From contig ONBG01000009.1 in assembly GCA_900316015.1 (NCBI GenBank), positions 1 to 64,000 on the forward strand: 64,000 nucleotides of DNA. The letters run 5' to 3'. Both the position numbers and the translations under genes were made by a program. Origin of the DNA: an uncultured Prevotella sp. (GTDB lineage: Bacteria > Bacteroidota > Bacteroidia > Bacteroidales > Bacteroidaceae). The notes under the pieces are model-generated. The model saw only the letters and a list, made by a program, of their open reading frames with translations. It was not told the DNA's origin and did not search any database. This document shows, one piece after another, positions 50,929 through 58,850 of the stretch (positions are counted from its first letter, which is position 1; every line of letters begins with the position of its first letter).

Positions 50929-52329
50929 TCAGAAGGAGGCGGGCTTGGTATGCTCGAAGGCCACGCCCCCGTCAAGCTGTGGGATGTCGACCAATTGATA
51001 GAAATGCGTATGTTCTGGGTCGAACCCAATAATAAAGCGTTTTCCGTCGCTGCCGTTGCGTGCCTTGCAGATATTCAGCTCTGCCGTACCCCGTGGGTCA
51101 ACATTGCTGTTGGCACCACTGTAGTGTACTCCTTCGTGCTTGGCAGGGCGGTAGAGGAGCACGCAGTTGTCGCATCCTTCGAGGATTTGTCCCGACCCAC
51201 GCAGGTAACTTTCCTTGGGTTCCTCGCTGTCATGGTTACGGGAGATCTGGGAGAGGACGATGATCCAGATGTTCATCTGCTTGGCAATATTCTTCAAGGC
51301 ACGGATCACCCCGCCCAGGAATGATTCCTCTGTCTGGTTCTTCGGTCGCCCGTTCTGCGAGAGTATTTGCAGATAGTCGATCACCACGCCATGCACATGC
51401 TTCTGCCGCACCATCTGTCGGATGCTCAGGAACAAGGCATCGGCACTTACTGTCGCCCGTTCATCGAAGAAGACCGGAAGCTCACCCAGTTTCAGGCATG
51501 CTGTCCGGAAACGTTTCATTTCCTCCTTGTTCAGTTTTCCATAGAGAATGCGCGAGGTGGGAATGTCGCAGACCGGAGACACGGCACGTGCCATCAATTC
51601 CTCTTTGCTCATCTCCAGGGAATAGTAAGCCACTGGGGCACCTTCCTTGGCACAGTTATAGGTGATGGATGTGGCGAGGCAACTCTTCCCGTGCCCACTG
51701 TATGCGGCGATAACAGTCAATGCTTGGGGACGCAGGAAGGCGCGCTCATCCATGCAGAGGATACCGCTATAGTCGAAGATATTCTTATGCTCATCCTGAT
51801 TGTCCAAGACATTCTGCGTAAGCCCTTCTAAGGCCTCGCGGGATGTCGTGATGGAGGAGACCGGCGTGTCGTGGATGTTCTCTAAGGTGCCATCCAGGTC
51901 GGTGAGCACCTTCTCCAGGTCTTCTTGCTGCGAGATGCCGGCGTTGACCAATCGCAAGCCGGCATACAGCAGCCTGCGACGGTGGGCGAGCTCATAAAGA
52001 TACATGCATTTCTCCCGGCAATCATTGAGGATCATGTGATTCGTCAGCTCGATAATCTCGATCACGGAGAAAGTCATATCCTTCACCGTTTTCTCCAAAT
52101 AGGGTGGAAGCGTAATGACATCCACCTGCCGCCCCTCTTCCATCATCTTTCGGATTGCCGTGAAGAGGGTACGGAGACGGGCGTTATAGAAGCAATCCTC
52201 AGAGAGAATGTCCCCGTTCTCGTCTAAGAGAGACGGGCGTTGCAACAAGGTCCCAATGACGAGCCTCTCGCATTCCTCGTCATGGACGGGCTGCAGACTG
52301 TAGGATGTGACTTGGTCTAATGAACTCAT
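50929..52329 (-). CDS. dnaB: DnaB-family replicative DNA helicase
   Basis: 466 residues. An N-terminal helical domain (about 10-110; LQPVHDEECERLVIGTLLQRP) and a RecA-like helicase domain with Walker A YSGHGKS (the usual DnaB form being RPxMGKT), Walker B HGVVIDYLQIL and a Gln/Arg-rich finger region (QISRNHD) are present. It unwinds DNA at replication forks as a hexamer. It is somewhat short and its Walker A differs from the usual replicative enzyme, so it may be a second, diverged DnaB. It precedes the metallophosphoesterase gene by 16 bp. Confidence 0.85.
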   Translation of the reverse strand: MSSLDQVTSYSLQPVHDEECERLVIGTLLQRPSLLDENGDILSEDCFYNARLRTLFTAIRKMMEEGRQVDVITLPPYLEKTVKDMTFSVIEIIELTNHMILNDCREKCMYLYELAHRRRLLYAGLRLVNAGISQQEDLEKVLTDLDGTLENIHDTPVSSITTSREALEGLTQNVLDNQDEHKNIFDYSGILCMDERAFLRPQALTVIAAYSGHGKSCLATSITYNCAKEGAPVAYYSLEMSKEELMARAVSPVCDIPTSRILYGKLNKEEMKRFRTACLKLGELPVFFDERATVSADALFLSIRQMVRQKHVHGVVIDYLQILSQNGRPKNQTEESFLGGVIRALKNIAKQMNIWIIVLSQISRNHDSEEPKESYLRGSGQILEGCDNCVLLYRPAKHEGVHYSGANSNVDPRGTAELNICKARNGSDGKRFIIGFDPEHTHFYQLVDIPQLDGGVAFEHTKPASF

Positions 52330-52350
52330 TTCTTATTCTTTTTCAGCCGA

Positions 52351-52358
52351 CAAATATA
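52351..52358 (-). promoter_or_regulatory. -7 element of the dnaB-like gene
   Basis: The minus strand reads TATATTTG, a match to TAnnTTTG, 21 nt before the ATG. The nearest TTTG is 14 bp upstream, too close, so the -33 is unclear. Confidence 0.55.
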
Positions 52359-52398
52359 CGGATTAATTTCGACAAACGAACTGAGATCGCCGAAAAAC

Positions 52399-53889
52399 TT
52401 ATTTCGCTACTTTTTCCGTATGGCCTTGGGCCTCCTTGAGAATATAGACCTGACCATGCTGCATGGTCTTTACCTGCTGACCACTCACATTGTATATCCT
52501 GACATTCTTGCTGTTGACGGGGATGTTCTGGATACCACTTGCAGGAGAGATTTGCAGGGTATAGGATGCGGTCTTCAGCAGATCGGCGGAATAAACGTTC
52601 ACGGTAGCAGTGGTTAACCCGTCTTTCGTGGAGATTGTCTTGGTTGCGAAGGCTCCTCGTCCGTCAAGTGTAACAGCGATATCGTCGGCAGTGATGGTTC
52701 CTGCTGCATCCACCTGATAGGTGGTAGTGCCAGGATGGAAGCCGATGCCCTTGCCGGCAACCGTGATGTTGGTTGCTGAGGCATTGTAAACCAACGAGAT
52801 GTCATCCACCCAAACGGTATCCTTGGCACTGCCCTGTCCTGGGTCAGCATTGGTGGATATGGTTACAAAGAGATGCTTGGGCGCAGCCTCATAGCCCGTA
52901 TAAGTAAAGGGAATGGCGATGCGTTTCCACTCTCCGTTCGTGGTAGCGATGGTCTTGTCCTGTGCGGAAGCGATGACATTCGTGTAGGTCATGTTCTGAG
53001 GTTCCTGATAATAGGTACCGTCGGTCAGGGCAGCACTCACGGTTGCGTAAGGATGCTCGGCATTCACCGTGCCCTGCTTGAACTTCAGGTAGACCACCAT
53101 GGAGTCGGGACGGTTGGTTATCGTGGCATAGAACGGGTCACCATTACCGTCCTTGTCTGTGTCCGAGGGGTCGATATGCGCATTATTCTTCGTGTCAGTC
53201 GCCGTATAACCATCAGCGCTCATCCTGCCTGTTGTCATGGTACCATTGGCAGTGATTCCAAAAACAGAGGAAGAAAAGATGCAAGCACTATGGCTGCCAC
53301 TGTGTGCATCGTTGGAGATGGCGATGTGATGGCCAGCGAAAGATACTAAACTGCCTATTGCGGACTCGAAGGAATGCCAGCCATTCGGCTCCTGATAAGT
53401 CCCTGAACTGGTGTGCCAGTACTCGAATCCGGGATTATTCAACTGCATTCCGCTGCCAAAAGTCACGGAGATGGATAGCCCTGCCATCTCAATGCCGATG
53501 GCAGTGAAGAGCTTATCACCCGTGAGCCTTGCCTTCAGGTTGACAGGTACTGTACCCAACATGGGACCCATCCATGTAGCATTAGCAGGGTCATCACCGC
53601 TCGTAATCCGAATGTCCTGATGTGCATTCAGGACGATATTGTCGCCGGATGTCTCTGGTGTCAACTGAGTGAGCTGGATATTGCCCACAGGCATTTGGCT
53701 TCCGCCCGTTTCCAAGATGAAGTTTTTGAGGGTCAGGGTATACAGACCGTCCTTTTCTTCCACTGAGATCGTGGCTTTCTGACTGCTGGATACCTGATTG
53801 ACCTTGACGATCAGAGTGTCAGTGTAGTCGGTTGCCCATGTGGCGAGAGTGCCCATGAGGAATACCAATAGAGTAAATACTTTTTTCAT
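52399..53889 (-). CDS. Secreted protein with calycin-like and PCMD-like domains and C-terminal sorting tail
   Basis: 496 residues with a signal peptide ending in TWATD or nearby. Residues about 25-155 are beta-rich and resemble the calycin-like/lipocalin-like domain of Bacteroidota. Residues about 160-370 resemble the putative carbohydrate metabolism (PCMD) domain (LNNPGFEYWH, KDTVWVDDISLVYN). The C-terminus (VRIYNVSGQQVKTMQHGQVYIL) looks like a surface sorting tail. It is the last of three genes with the barrel and the lipoprotein. A glycan-binding or structural surface role is an inference. Confidence 0.75.
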   Translation of the reverse strand: MKKVFTLLVFLMGTLATWATDYTDTLIVKVNQVSSSQKATISVEEKDGLYTLTLKNFILETGGSQMPVGNIQLTQLTPETSGDNIVLNAHQDIRITSGDDPANATWMGPMLGTVPVNLKARLTGDKLFTAIGIEMAGLSISVTFGSGMQLNNPGFEYWHTSSGTYQEPNGWHSFESAIGSLVSFAGHHIAISNDAHSGSHSACIFSSSVFGITANGTMTTGRMSADGYTATDTKNNAHIDPSDTDKDGNGDPFYATITNRPDSMVVYLKFKQGTVNAEHPYATVSAALTDGTYYQEPQNMTYTNVIASAQDKTIATTNGEWKRIAIPFTYTGYEAAPKHLFVTISTNADPGQGSAKDTVWVDDISLVYNASATNITVAGKGIGFHPGTTTYQVDAAGTITADDIAVTLDGRGAFATKTISTKDGLTTATVNVYSADLLKTASYTLQISPASGIQNIPVNSKNVRIYNVSGQQVKTMQHGQVYILKEAQGHTEKVAK

Positions 53890-53917
53890 ACGCTTGTTGT
53901 GTCTCTTAAATTGATGA

Positions 53918-54667
53918 TTATTTGATTCTGTAGGTCATGCCTAACGCCCCATAGATAGGGTAGAGGGTCTGCTCTACAGTTTTGAAATTACTTCGGAAGA
54001 TACCATTCAATCCCCAGTTCAGGTCGACGTATATGCCTATCTTCTTGCTGCACCTCCAGTCGAGACCGGCACCTATGCCATATTGCAACCTCCTCATCTC
54101 GTTGGAGAAGTCATAGTCGCCGCGCTCCTCCTTGCCTGATCCCAGATCGACACGAGGGCCGGTGGGGGAACCAACGCGCAGGTATCCGTCGTATGCCCAT
54201 CCCGTAAACTCATGCGAGGTGACGAGAGAGGCATAGGGACCTGCCCGGAGCTGCCATCGTTTTCCAAGGGAATAAGTGAACTGCACGGGGATGGTGAACA
54301 TGAATTCCATGACATGCGTCACTACATTTCCATAGAATTGTCCCGCCAGGGTTTCTCCTCCGCGGGTGATTTCCATGTGGTAGTTCTTGACCCGAGCATC
54401 CGTCTTCATCCCTTTGTTTTCGATGCGCAGACCTGTGAGGAGCCCCCAATGGTCGTTGAACGGTCGTTGCAGGTCCACCTGTAAGGCTGGATTGAACTGC
54501 GGGGTATAACGGTTGAGATGCCGGATCGAGGCGGGGAGCCCCACCGGACTGGTTCCACCGATCTGGTAGCCCACGCGTAGCTCAACGGTAGTACTGTCGA
54601 ACCCTCTCTTGCCCCATCCCGTTGTCACGGTAAGGAACATCATCAGGATAATTAGGATCTGCTTCAT
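53918..54667 (-). CDS. Outer-membrane beta-barrel (PorT/OmpA-like porin family) protein
   Basis: 249 residues with a signal peptide (ILMMFLTVTTGWG). Alternating strands with aromatic girdles (FTIPVQFTYSLGKRWQLRAGPYASL, shown in part: VQFTYSLGKRW) and a C-terminal strand (GALGMTYRIK) indicate an 8- to 10-stranded barrel of the PorT-like family. Function unknown. Its start overlaps the stop of the PCMD lipoprotein gene by 4 bp. Confidence 0.82.
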   Translation of the reverse strand: MKQILIILMMFLTVTTGWGKRGFDSTTVELRVGYQIGGTSPVGLPASIRHLNRYTPQFNPALQVDLQRPFNDHWGLLTGLRIENKGMKTDARVKNYHMEITRGGETLAGQFYGNVVTHVMEFMFTIPVQFTYSLGKRWQLRAGPYASLVTSHEFTGWAYDGYLRVGSPTGPRVDLGSGKEERGDYDFSNEMRRLQYGIGAGLDWRCSKKIGIYVDLNWGLNGIFRSNFKTVEQTLYPIYGALGMTYRIK

Positions 54668-55842
54668 CTATTGTCCTCCTCAGTGCAAATGATTCTGATC
54701 TTATCTATCTTCAGGTTGCTGCCCACAGCCCCTTCAAATTGGTCGCCATCCTTACTGGATGAGAACACGATGGCAAGGCTGTATCCTTCGTTCTCCAATA
54801 GGTCGAGATCAACGTCTGCGGTATAGTCAAACGTCAGGTCGAAGGCTGTCCATCCTTGTGTCTGAGGAATGACTTTCATATCAGCGATGGCCACGACCAG
54901 GCTGCTGGTCTTGACATTGCGACCGTCCAAGGTAACTGCATTCCCGTTGGCATCGTGGTTCCGATAAAAAACAGCATAGATGGCAGCACTGTCCGTACGG
55001 TTCGCAACGGGCTTGCCCAAGGCATCTTGGAAGGTCTTCCCCGCCTTGTACTGGTAATATCCCGTCATGCGGACAGGTTTCTTGCTGAATTTCCCTCCAA
55101 ACTGTGTCGCTAACAAGGGATTCATCAGGGCTTGGGTCAGGTCGAACTTCCCCAAGAACAAATTGCCAGCTGCGATCCGCTTGTTTACCCACTCTCCAAA
55201 GACACCAGTAGAGCGTGTGGTCAGGTTGACATACGCATGGTCATATCCGTCTGTGGCGGGTGCCGAGGGATACTCGTCAGGTGTGGCAGAGCCCATGCTC
55301 AACTGGAATCCCGCATTGCCTGTCGCCCAGTCATACACCTTGTTTCCCTCCTCATCCACGTCATACCAGATGTAATATTTCCTGCTCCCAGACTCTAAGT
55401 CGTAATGCTCAAAGTCGAAGCACACGGTATCTGTTACCATTTGTGTCGTTGGGGAGAAGCGAACGCGGTACATCCTTGTGTACTGTCCGTCCTGGGAATG
55501 GACGGTATAGACCACTGGTCCTTTGGAAAAATCCTGCACGGACCCGTTGGCTGGTGTAAGCGTCGCCCCCTCTGTCATCTCAAACACCGGTGCCATGGCC
55601 GTGACATCAGCTTGTCTCCTGACCTTGAAGAGGATGATAGAGTCGCTGTATGCGACCGAGACCATCGTATCCGTTGGGGTGAAAAACACGCTGTTGACAT
55701 CAGCGACATGGACAGAAGCCTTCGTGATGTCACACTCTGCATTCAAGGGCTCTTCCTTGAAGCAGGAAGACAACAGCATAGAGCCCATGGCTGTGCAAGC
55801 CACCTGAAATAAGACCAGTCGTATTCTTTTGTTGTAACTCAT
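54664..55842 (-). CDS. PCMD-domain lipoprotein
   Basis: 392 residues with a lipoprotein signal; the lipobox is MLLSSC (Cys near 27). Residues about 40-135 form an Ig-like N-terminal domain (VNSVFFTPTDTMVSVAYSDS). Residues about 140-392 resemble a PCMD domain (VCFDFEHYDLESG, NLKIDKIRIIC). Such proteins are common at the Bacteroidota surface next to carbohydrate loci; none is obvious here. It heads the three-gene operon and has a promoter at 55868-55896. Confidence 0.78.
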   Translation of the reverse strand: MSYNKRIRLVLFQVACTAMGSMLLSSCFKEEPLNAECDITKASVHVADVNSVFFTPTDTMVSVAYSDSIILFKVRRQADVTAMAPVFEMTEGATLTPANGSVQDFSKGPVVYTVHSQDGQYTRMYRVRFSPTTQMVTDTVCFDFEHYDLESGSRKYYIWYDVDEEGNKVYDWATGNAGFQLSMGSATPDEYPSAPATDGYDHAYVNLTTRSTGVFGEWVNKRIAAGNLFLGKFDLTQALMNPLLATQFGGKFSKKPVRMTGYYQYKAGKTFQDALGKPVANRTDSAAIYAVFYRNHDANGNAVTLDGRNVKTSSLVVAIADMKVIPQTQGWTAFDLTFDYTADVDLDLLENEGYSLAIVFSSSKDGDQFEGAVGSNLKIDKIRIICTEEDNR

Positions 55843-55867
55843 GATTGATATCTCCTGAACTGAGCCA

Positions 55868-55896
55868 CAAATTTACGAATAATTGGATGATTCAAA
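55868..55896 (-). promoter_or_regulatory. Promoter of the PCMD-barrel-calycin operon
   Basis: The minus strand carries TAAATTTG (55868-55875) and TTTG (55893-55896) with 17 bp between, slightly short. The leader is about 20-25 nt. Confidence 0.6.
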
Positions 55897-55996
55897 CTAA
55901 AAACGATGGAAAAACTTGTTTTCTTTTGTTATTTTCCCCCATGATGAGCCAAAAATACTACCTTTGTGAACAAAAGGAACAGGAGAAATCTATGAT

Positions 55997-56626
55997 TTAT
56001 CTTCCTTCCTTGATATGTCTGATGGGCACGGTGAGATGATCCAAAGGTAACATAGCGTTGATGAGACAAACTTTAGAGAATGAGGTAAGGTCTGCTGGAC
56101 GTAGGTCAGCTTCTTTGATCATTCTCTGATCAAGTAAGTATGCTCGCATGGTCCCTTTGAGCAATGGCGTACGAGGGGTAAGCCAAGAACTTCCATCGAA
56201 GAGGGCAATGTTGCTGTAAGACGTGTCGGTCAGAAGACCGTCCTTAACAATGATGATATCATCGCAATCTCCGCGTTTCTCAAGGCATTTTTGCAATTCA
56301 CTTCTGTCAGCATACTTATAGGAGTAGTCTATGTCGTCATCGGTCACGAGCCTGAGGCTCGCTACATGCTTGGGATGGTAGGGAGAAACGTCCACGTTAT
56401 TTCCATCAGCGTTGTAATCAACATGGATTTTCCAAATGCCGGGATAATCCAATGCATGGTTGTGCACAGACAATCCATGTCTGCAAAGAATGTCAATGAG
56501 CCTTCCCTGCGATCTATCGGGGAAGAAATGAGACACGGCCTTTACGTATCTTGCTTCATGATAAGACAGACGCTCGATCTGTCCATCTTCCATTCTTAAG
56601 GTTTCAATCAGTTGTAATTGGGACAT
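55997..56626 (-). CDS. pabC: Class IV aminotransferase, PabC-like (aminodeoxychorismate lyase)
   Basis: 209 residues from the ATG at 56626. The fold-type IV motifs are TDTSYSNIALFDG, TPRTPLLKGTMRAYLL and a candidate PLP lysine in YKYADRSEL. This family includes aminodeoxychorismate lyase, which yields p-aminobenzoate for folate. It overlaps the end of pabB by 23 bp, which supports that role. It is shorter than typical PabC (about 250-270 residues). Assignment between lyase and a branched-chain type enzyme rests mainly on the neighbour. Confidence 0.82.
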   Translation of the reverse strand: MSQLQLIETLRMEDGQIERLSYHEARYVKAVSHFFPDRSQGRLIDILCRHGLSVHNHALDYPGIWKIHVDYNADGNNVDVSPYHPKHVASLRLVTDDDIDYSYKYADRSELQKCLEKRGDCDDIIIVKDGLLTDTSYSNIALFDGSSWLTPRTPLLKGTMRAYLLDQRMIKEADLRPADLTSFSKVCLINAMLPLDHLTVPIRHIKEGR

Positions 56627-57584
56627 ATATTTTCTCCAAAGTTTCAAGATATTCACTATGGCAGTCGCTCATGGCCGTAATGCCACCTCCTGCCTTGAAC
56701 CATAAATGCCTGCCATCAGTGTCGAGAAACCTGATCATGACGGCTGAGTCAAGCTTCCCATCATGCCAGTACCCCATCACGCCGGTATAAAAGCCACGGT
56801 CATAGTTTTCTGCCTCCTGGATGATACGACAAGTCATAGGTTTCGGGGCACCCGTTATGGAACCCGCAGGTAACTGTGAGAAGAGAATGTCACCCAGATG
56901 ATTCTCAAAGCCTTTTGGGAGCTCACCCGTAATCCGCGAAGAGGTTTGGTAGATATCACCTTTGTTCGTCTGGATCCGTTCCACGTATCTGTAGTCTTCT
57001 ACGGTTACGTGACAGGCCACCCGACTCAGGTCGTTGCGGATCAGGTCAACGATCGTGGCATGTTCAGCAGACTCTTTTTTGCTTTCCATGAGTTCATGAA
57101 TTGCTCCCGGATGATTGGCAGGGATCGTTCCTTTCATTGGGCAACAACTGATCATGCCATTGTTGATTTGCAGAAAAGTCTCAGGCGAAAAACAGACAAA
57201 CTCATCCTTCGCCCAAAGCTTGTATTTAGCCCTTGAAGCCTTGTAAATATCCATCAGCGAGAGATTCGTCTCGACTTCCATGCGACTGGTAAGGTTGACA
57301 AGGTAACTGTCACCACGATGAAGGTGTTGTTGTACCAAGTTAAAGCGCGTCCTATACCCCTCCTCAGGTTCTACCTTCAAGTTCCACCCTATCCTTAGTG
57401 GGATTCCTCGCCTGCTGATATCGCAGTCGTTACAGAAACCTTGAAAGTTAAACAAGACGGAATGGGGGACATCTTCAACAGTCCAGACCCGACAATCTGT
57501 CATATTGTAATTGATAGCAAAGATGAAAGACATCCCTTGTCCTCCCATCCTGTTCATCTCTATGATGGCTCTATCACTCTGCAT
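56604..57584 (-). CDS. pabB: Aminodeoxychorismate synthase component I
   Basis: 326 residues, only the chorismate-binding domain. Conserved motifs include VNLTSRMEV, GTIPANHPGA, HATIVDLIRNDLSRVA and GSITGAPKPMTCRII, with the C-terminal GFYTGVMGYW. PabB adds ammonia to chorismate to make aminodeoxychorismate, the precursor of p-aminobenzoate. Absence of the long N-terminal domain is common in Bacteroidota. The overlap with the pabC-like gene suggests translational coupling. Confidence 0.93.
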   Translation of the reverse strand: MQSDRAIIEMNRMGGQGMSFIFAINYNMTDCRVWTVEDVPHSVLFNFQGFCNDCDISRRGIPLRIGWNLKVEPEEGYRTRFNLVQQHLHRGDSYLVNLTSRMEVETNLSLMDIYKASRAKYKLWAKDEFVCFSPETFLQINNGMISCCPMKGTIPANHPGAIHELMESKKESAEHATIVDLIRNDLSRVACHVTVEDYRYVERIQTNKGDIYQTSSRITGELPKGFENHLGDILFSQLPAGSITGAPKPMTCRIIQEAENYDRGFYTGVMGYWHDGKLDSAVMIRFLDTDGRHLWFKAGGGITAMSDCHSEYLETLEKIYVPITTD

Positions 57585-57612
57585 GCTTTTTATCCTCAGT
57601 TTTATGCGAGTA

Positions 57613-57620
57613 CAAAGTTA
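57613..57620 (-). promoter_or_regulatory. -7 element of the pabB-pabC pair
   Basis: The minus strand reads TAACTTTG, a match to TAnnTTTG, about 28 nt before the pabB ATG. No clear -33. Confidence 0.6.
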
Positions 57621-57763
57621 ATGGTTTTTATTAGAATACGGAAAAAATCGGAGATGGACTTCACTCATTTGAGACGCGACCCGTCAAAATTAGGATAAGG
57701 ATAGCATGATGTATGGAGTATAGCATTTTTTTGCTTATAATGGGGTAGTTCAAAAATTATTGA

Positions 57764-57771
57764 TAACTTTG
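57764..57771 (+). promoter_or_regulatory. -7 element of the GNAT gene
   Basis: TAACTTTG matches TAnnTTTG, about 42 nt before the ATG at 57813. No TTTG at the usual spacing. Confidence 0.55.
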
Positions 57772-57812
57772 CCACGTGAATACGAATAAAGGTGCGTAGA
57801 TCAATATAGGTA

Positions 57813-58322
57813 ATGACGATAAGACAGGTAAGACAAGAAGATGATAAGAGAATAGCCGAAATCATACGTGGTGTATTCGATGAGTTTGATATGCCCAAGG
57901 TGCATACCGTATACGACGATCCCGATACGGACAGGCAATATGAAGTGTTTCGTGATGAGCCATCATCGGTATTATGGGTTGTCGAAGAGAAAGGGATTGT
58001 CTTAGGGTCGTGTGGAGTTTATCCTACGCTCGGACTTCCAGACGGATGGTGTGAGATCGTAAAGTTCTATGTGGACAAAACGGCGCGGGGTAAAGGATTT
58101 GGGAAAAAGCTTTTTACTAAGGTCTTGGACAGTGCGTGTCGGTTGGGCTATAGATTGGCATATCTTGAAACATTCCCGCAATTCGGGGAAGCGGTGAGAA
58201 TGTATGAAGGTTATGGCTTCCATGAGATTGACCATCAAGTCGGTAACTCTGGGCATACGGCTACCAGCATTTGGATGACGAAGGAGTTGTGGGAAATGTG
58301 TCAACCTCATGTCAACCTTTGA
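57813..58322 (+). CDS. GNAT-family N-acetyltransferase
   Basis: 169 residues. The acetyl-CoA-binding motif is visible as VDKTARGKGFGKKLFTKVL (RGKGFGKKL, the Q/RxxGxG/A loop), followed by LGYRLAYLETFP and the C-terminal YEGYGFHEI motif typical of this fold. Members acetylate amines of small molecules, peptides or proteins; the substrate is unknown. It is a single-gene unit facing away from pabB. Confidence 0.92.
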   Translation: MTIRQVRQEDDKRIAEIIRGVFDEFDMPKVHTVYDDPDTDRQYEVFRDEPSSVLWVVEEKGIVLGSCGVYPTLGLPDGWCEIVKFYVDKTARGKGFGKKLFTKVLDSACRLGYRLAYLETFPQFGEAVRMYEGYGFHEIDHQVGNSGHTATSIWMTKELWEMCQPHVNL

Positions 58323-58850
58323 CAACCTCAAAACAGGTTGCAAGCCCGATAAACACTGCGTTTTGACAACCTGTCAACCTATTTGCGAAAAAAACCACTG
58401 TTAACTATAAAAATGTTTCGGGAAAAGAAACCTGACTGGACAGTTTTTTGTTCACTTAATGATGAAAGAGAGATTCTTGTTATGGTCATCAGTATTGTTG
58501 GCAAGGAATTGAACACCATACGTCGGAATACCTCCTGGCTGTCCGACCCTGGCACTCGGAAATCCTTGCTTTGTCAAGGTTGACAAGCATTGCATTATCT
58601 ATGCAAGGTAAAATTGCAGCATGCTGCAAAAATATCTTGTATCTTATAGATTATGGAAATCAAAAGGGATATTCATTTCCGGAGACTCATTGCCAGCCAA
58701 ATTGTTTTGTGAAGTTCTCCCACACACATGGCAATATCATCATTGTGATGCAGTAGTGGTATCAGCGGTAGCAGACTGGATTGAAAGACACGGTGTGCTA
58801 CACATGCATTTACAGATAACCCGGGCAGGCCCTCTGCCGTCGCTGACGGA
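58323..58850. other. Gene-free stretch with repeated CAACCT motifs and decayed coding traces
   Basis: No supported gene. The first 60 bases carry several CAACCT copies and an inverted pair CAACCT/AGGTTG. Short open frames here (up to about 80 codons) have no protein-like features beyond the remnant at 58653-58712. Confidence 0.6.
58653..58712 (+). pseudogene. Possible remnant of a DUF4143-type AAA ATPase gene start
   Basis: ATG followed by codons for MEIKRDIHFRRLIASQIVL and a stop. The first 13 or so residues resemble the common N-terminus of Bacteroidota AAA/DUF4143 ATPases (MEIKRDIYL type). The Walker A region that should follow is absent. A short chance match cannot be excluded. Confidence 0.3.

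Noticed and set aside
55845-56039. 64-codon plus-strand ORF after a TACCTTTG sequence
   Set aside because: It overlaps the minus-strand pabC-like gene end and the PCMD promoter, and has no protein-like features; the -7-like site has no -33 at proper spacing.
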